From Falsiroseomonas algicola (lineage in GTDB: Bacteria; Pseudomonadota; Alphaproteobacteria; Acetobacterales; Acetobacteraceae), in the NCBI RefSeq assembly GCF_011040385.1, contig NZ_JAAIKB010000005.1:372001-436000 (forward strand): a stretch of 64,000 nucleotides of DNA. The letters run 5' to 3'. Below are positions 60,700 through 64,000 of this stretch, in pieces. Each line of letters starts with the position of its first letter. Within the stretch, counting starts at the first letter, position 1. Made by a program: the position numbers and the translations under genes. The notes under the pieces were generated by a model, which was given only the letters and a program-made list of their open reading frames with translations, ran no database searches and was not told the DNA's origin.

Positions 60700-63288
60700 A
60701 TGGATACCCCTGATCTTCGCGCCGAAGGCCCCATGGTGGGCGGGCGGCCTGCTGCTGCTCCGGAACCCGAGGCGCCGCCGCCGGCCAGGCCGCCGAAGCG
60801 GAAGCGTCGCTGGCTGGTCGGCACCATGGGCTTCCTGGTGAAGACGGCGATCGTGCTGGTGGTGGCGGTCGGCCTGGCCGGGGCCGGGGCGGCCTGGTCG
60901 CTCTATCGCAATGCCGTGGCGGAGTTGCCGGATTATCGCTGGCTGGCGGATTACCAGCCGCCGCAGATGTCGCGCATCTATGCCGCCGACAGTCGCCTGA
61001 TGGCGGAGCTGGCGCAGGAGCGGCGGGTCTTCATCCCGATCGAGGCGATTCCCCAGCGCCTGCAGCAGGCCTTCGTTTCGGCCGAGGACCAGCGCTTCTG
61101 GACGCATCATGGCGTCGACCCCATCGGCATCGCCCGCACCGTCATGACCAATGTGGAGGCGATCGGCAGCGGCCGGCGCCTGGCGGGCGCTTCCACCATC
61201 ACGCAGCAGGTCGCCAAGAACATGCTGGTGGGGGCGGAGCGGTCGCTGACGCGCAAGGTGCGGGAGGCGATCCTGGCGCTGCGCATCGAGCAGGCGATGC
61301 CGAAGTCCCGCATCCTCGAGATCTACCTGAACGAGATCTTCCTGGGCCAGCAGGCCTATGGCGTGGCGGCGGCGGCGCAGAACTACTTCAACAAATCGCT
61401 GGATGAGCTGTCGCTGGCGGAGGTCGCCTTCCTGGCCGCGCTGCCGAAGGCGCCGAACAACTACAACCCGATCCGCTTCCCCGAGGCCGCCAAGGCGCGC
61501 CGCGACTGGGTGCTGGAGCGGATGGCCGAGGATGGCGCCATCACGCGGGAGGATGCGGCGCGCGCGCGGGCGGAGCCGCTGGTGCCGCGGCCGCAGCGCC
61601 GGCCTGACATGGTCGCCGTCGGCCAGCACTTCACGGAGGAGGTGCGGCGGGAGCTGATCACCCGCTTCGGCCAGGACCAGACGACGATGGGCGGGCTGGT
61701 GGTGCGCACCTCGCTCGACCCGGCCCTGCAGGCGGAGGCCGAGAAGGCGCTGCGCAACGGGCTGCTGGACTATGACCGGCGCCGCGGCGGCTGGCGTGGC
61801 CCGGTGGCGCAGATTTCCGCCAGCGCGACGGAATGGCTGCCGGCGCTGCAGGCCGTGGCGCGGCCGCCCGGCATCCAGCCGGGCTGGCGCCTGGCGGTGG
61901 CGCTGGAGGTGCGGGACCGCGAGGCGCGGCTGGCATGGCTGGAGCGCCCCGATGCGCGCACGGCGCCGCAGCCCCGGACCGGCACCATGTACCTGGAGGA
62001 TATCGCGACCTGGGCCCGCCCGGTGCGCGATGGCCGGATGGGGCCGGTGCTGCGCCGGATGCAGGAAGCGCTGACGCCTGGCGACGTGGTGATGGTGGAG
62101 ACGCTGCCGGCCGTGGCCGCGCAGGGCCGCACGCCGGCGCGACCGGAACGCCTGATGCTGCGCCAGCTGCCGGAAGTTGAGGGCGCGGTGGTGGCGCTCG
62201 ACCCCAATACCGGCCGCGTGTTGGCGATGGTGGGCGGCTTCTCCTTCGAGCGGTCCTGGTTCAACCGGGCGTCCCAGGCGATGCGCCAGCCGGGCTCCTC
62301 CTTCAAGCCCTATGTCTTCCTGGCGGGGCTGGAGGCGGGCATCCCGCCGAACCAGCTGCTGCTGGATGCGCCGGTGGAGATCATGACGCCGCAGGGACTG
62401 TGGCGGCCGGGCAATTACGGCGGCGGCGCCGCCCAGGGCTGGGTGACGATGCGCAGCGCGCTGGAGCGCAGCCTCAACCTGGTGACCATCCGCCTCGCCC
62501 AGCAGGTGGGCATGCCGGCGGTGGCGGATGTGGCGAACCGCTTCGGCGTCATCCCCAACATGCCGCGCGTGCTGGCCATGTCGCTCGGCGCCGGGGAGAC
62601 GACGGTGCTCCGCCAGGCCGCGGGCTATGCCAGCTTCGTCAATGGCGGCCGCCAGGTGATCCCGACGCTGATCGACAGCGTGCAGGACCGCCATGGAAGG
62701 CTCGTCTGGCGCACCGATGCGCGGGAATGCGTGGGCTGCAACAGCGACCCCGGCGCGCAGCCGCCGCGGCTGAACGACACGCGCCGGCAGATCGTGGACC
62801 CGGTGACGGCCTTCCAGATGACCAGCCTGCTGCAGGGCGTCGTGCAGCGGGGCACCGGGACCCGGGCGGGGGAGGGGCTGAACCGCCCCGTCGCCGGCAA
62901 GACCGGCACGACGGATGACTACAAGGATGCCTGGTTCGTCGGCTTCACGCCGGATCTCGTCGTCGCGGTCTGGGTCGGCTTCGATGAGCCGCGGACGCTG
63001 CGGCTGCAGAGCGAGAGCGGCGCGGATGTCACGGGCGGACGGCTGGCGACGCCGATCTTCCGGGACGTGGTGGCGGCGGCGAGCCAGGGCACGCCTGCCA
63101 TTCCCTTCCGCGCGCCGCCGGGGGTGGCGCTGGTGCGCCTGCAGCTGGACAACGGCCAGACGATCCTGGAGGCCTTCCGCCCGGGCACGGAGAACAGCGC
63201 GCGGCCGCCTTCCGACCCCCTGGCGGGGGCTGGCGGGCCGGGGACGGCGGCGGCTGGCCTCGACAGCAATCTGGGCGGGCTCTACTGA
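60700..63288 (+). CDS. mrcA: Penicillin-binding protein 1A
   Basis: A class A bifunctional peptidoglycan synthase of about 862 residues. A short cytoplasmic proline-rich head precedes transmembrane helix [21 protein letters not shown]. The glycosyltransferase domain shows [19 protein letters not shown] (E129), [13 protein letters not shown] and [13 protein letters not shown]. The transpeptidase has SSFK (S533-K536), SLN in [14 protein letters not shown], and KTG (K734) in [17 protein letters not shown] 60700 has GGAG at proper distance; ATG 60688 is an alternative. It lies just upstream of prfB with seven bases between stop and start. Confidence 0.96.
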   Translation: MDTPDLRAEGPMVGGRPAAAPEPEAPPPARPPKRKRRWLVGTMGFLVKTAIVLVVAVGLAGAGAAWSLYRNAVAELPDYRWLADYQPPQMSRIYAADSRLMAELAQERRVFIPIEAIPQRLQQAFVSAEDQRFWTHHGVDPIGIARTVMTNVEAIGSGRRLAGASTITQQVAKNMLVGAERSLTRKVREAILALRIEQAMPKSRILEIYLNEIFLGQQAYGVAAAAQNYFNKSLDELSLAEVAFLAALPKAPNNYNPIRFPEAAKARRDWVLERMAEDGAITREDAARARAEPLVPRPQRRPDMVAVGQHFTEEVRRELITRFGQDQTTMGGLVVRTSLDPALQAEAEKALRNGLLDYDRRRGGWRGPVAQISASATEWLPALQAVARPPGIQPGWRLAVALEVRDREARLAWLERPDARTAPQPRTGTMYLEDIATWARPVRDGRMGPVLRRMQEALTPGDVVMVETLPAVAAQGRTPARPERLMLRQLPEVEGAVVALDPNTGRVLAMVGGFSFERSWFNRASQAMRQPGSSFKPYVFLAGLEAGIPPNQLLLDAPVEIMTPQGLWRPGNYGGGAAQGWVTMRSALERSLNLVTIRLAQQVGMPAVADVANRFGVIPNMPRVLAMSLGAGETTVLRQAAGYASFVNGGRQVIPTLIDSVQDRHGRLVWRTDARECVGCNSDPGAQPPRLNDTRRQIVDPVTAFQMTSLLQGVVQRGTGTRAGEGLNRPVAGKTGTTDDYKDAWFVGFTPDLVVAVWVGFDEPRTLRLQSESGADVTGGRLATPIFRDVVAAASQGTPAIPFRAPPGVALVRLQLDNGQTILEAFRPGTENSARPPSDPLAGAGGPGTAAAGLDSNLGGLY

Positions 63289-63295
63289 ACCGCCC

Positions 63296-64000
63296 ATGCG
63301 CGCAGACGCCGAGAAGCTGAAGACCGAGATCGCGGAGAGCCTGGCGCTGCTCCGCGCCCATCTGGACTGGGACGCCGCGACGCGGCGGCTCGAGGAGCTG
63401 AACGCCCGCTCCGAGGATCCGGACCTCTGGAACAAGGCCGAGGAGGCCCAGGCGGTGATGCGGGAACGCAACCGCCTCGCCGCCCAGATCGAGGGCGTGC
63501 TGAAGCTGGAGCGCGACGTCGCCGACGCGGTCGAGCTGATCGAGATGGCGGAGGCCGAGGGCGACGCCGCCATGGCCGATGCCGCGGTCGCCGACATGCG
63601 GGGCTACGCCGAGGAGGCGAAGCACCGTGAGATCGAGAGCCTGCTGTCCGGCGAGGCCGATCCCAACGACGCCTATCTGGAAGTGAATGCCGGCGCCGGC
63701 GGCACGGAGGCGCAGGACTGGGCCGAGATGCTGCTGCGCATGTACACGCGCTGGGCGGAGCGTCGCGGCTACAAGGTCACGATGACGGAGCAGTCGGAAG
63801 GCGAGCAGGCCGGCATCAAGTCCGCCACCATCCAGGTCACCGGCTCCAACGCCTTCGGCTGGCTGAAGACGGAGACAGGCGTGCACCGGCTGGTGCGCAT
63901 CAGCCCCTTCGACGCCGCGGCGCGCCGGCAGACCAGCTTCGCGAGCATCTACGTCTACCCCGTGATCGACGACAAGATCGAGATCGAGATCAACCCGGCG
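63296..64000 (+). CDS. prfB: Peptide chain release factor 2 (5' part, cut by window end)
   Basis: The first 235 codons of RF2, which ends translation at UGA and UAA. It shows [28 protein letters not shown], the coiled-coil domain, and [20 protein letters not shown] followed by [13 protein letters not shown]. The window ends at INPA before the GGQ motif. No programmed frameshift is seen: the region that in E. coli carries CUUUGAC reads straight through (CATCTGGACTGGGAC). The start is ATG 63296, seven bases after the PBP1A stop. Confidence 0.95.
   Translation, partial: MRADAEKLKTEIAESLALLRAHLDWDAATRRLEELNARSEDPDLWNKAEEAQAVMRERNRLAAQIEGVLKLERDVADAVELIEMAEAEGDAAMADAAVADMRGYAEEAKHREIESLLSGEADPNDAYLEVNAGAGGTEAQDWAEMLLRMYTRWAERRGYKVTMTEQSEGEQAGIKSATIQVTGSNAFGWLKTETGVHRLVRISPFDAAARRQTSFASIYVYPVIDDKIEIEINPA

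Noticed and set aside
60493-63597. Minus-strand open frame of 1034 codons across PBP1A
   Set aside because: Shadow of PBP1A; rich in Arg/His with no recognisable domain.

Overview
This is a very GC-rich window in which nearly every gene has an alphaproteobacterial character. Examples are a ChvG-type sensor kinase, an RNase E with a long acidic insertion in its S1 domain, divergent rne / amidase-PBP1A-prfB synteny, ETF-ubiquinone oxidoreductase, and a TctC/Bug binding protein. Family content and the style of the intergenic palindromes suggest Rhodospirillales, most likely Acetobacteraceae (Roseomonas-like). That placement is an inference, because no rRNA gene is present. I see no insertion sequence, prophage, CRISPR array or tRNA.

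Layout. 1-16.4 kb is mostly housekeeping: a heme-binding/GlcG-like protein, an unknown membrane protein, ETF-QO, a cysteine-free family-4-like uracil-DNA glycosylase, a soluble lytic transglycosylase, MoaB, a DUF2188 protein, a ChvG-like kinase, an acyl-CoA synthetase, an SDR, an M23 peptidase overlapping xseA, and purD. 16.4-18.4 kb holds a TetR gene with a 28-bp palindromic operator candidate, then two small genes. 18.4-23.9 kb is a polysaccharide patch: a TPR-glycosyltransferase, ManC and a second glycosyltransferase. 23.9-27.5 kb is a four-gene redox/hydrolase operon divergent from a LysR gene. 27.5-33.1 kb holds RsmD, RluB, a glutamine amidotransferase, TadA, a CorA/ZntB-like transporter, a DUF1835 protein that appears to start with CTG, and a TctC-like binding protein.

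33.2-53.6 kb is the centrepiece, an ABC-transporter-dependent (group 2/Kps-like) capsule locus. It has an export operon (lipoprotein, KpsM, KpsT, KpsE-like, SLBB outer-membrane exporter), a KpsC with only one recognisable Kdo-transferase module coupled to an SDR, KpsS, and a tightly overlapping operon of glycosyltransferase, iterative type I PKS (KS-AT-DH-psiMT-ER-KR-ACP, no thioesterase), alpha-oxoamine synthase and GNAT-like N-acyltransferase. This gene set resembles the rhizobial rkp-1 region (RkpA/G/H/J). I infer that it builds a sphingoid- or ceramide-like lipid: the PKS makes the chain, the AOS condenses it with an amino acid, the SDR reduces the ketone, and the GNAT protein acylates the amine. 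The lipid could anchor the capsule. No product can be read directly from the sequence.

53.9-64 kb returns to core genes: a 2-hydroxyacid dehydrogenase, rne with a 34-bp palindromic terminator, N-acetylmuramoyl-L-alanine amidase, PBP1A, and the 5' part of prfB, which is cut by the window end. Between the amidase and PBP1A lies a dense nest of inverted repeats related to one at 7.6 kb.
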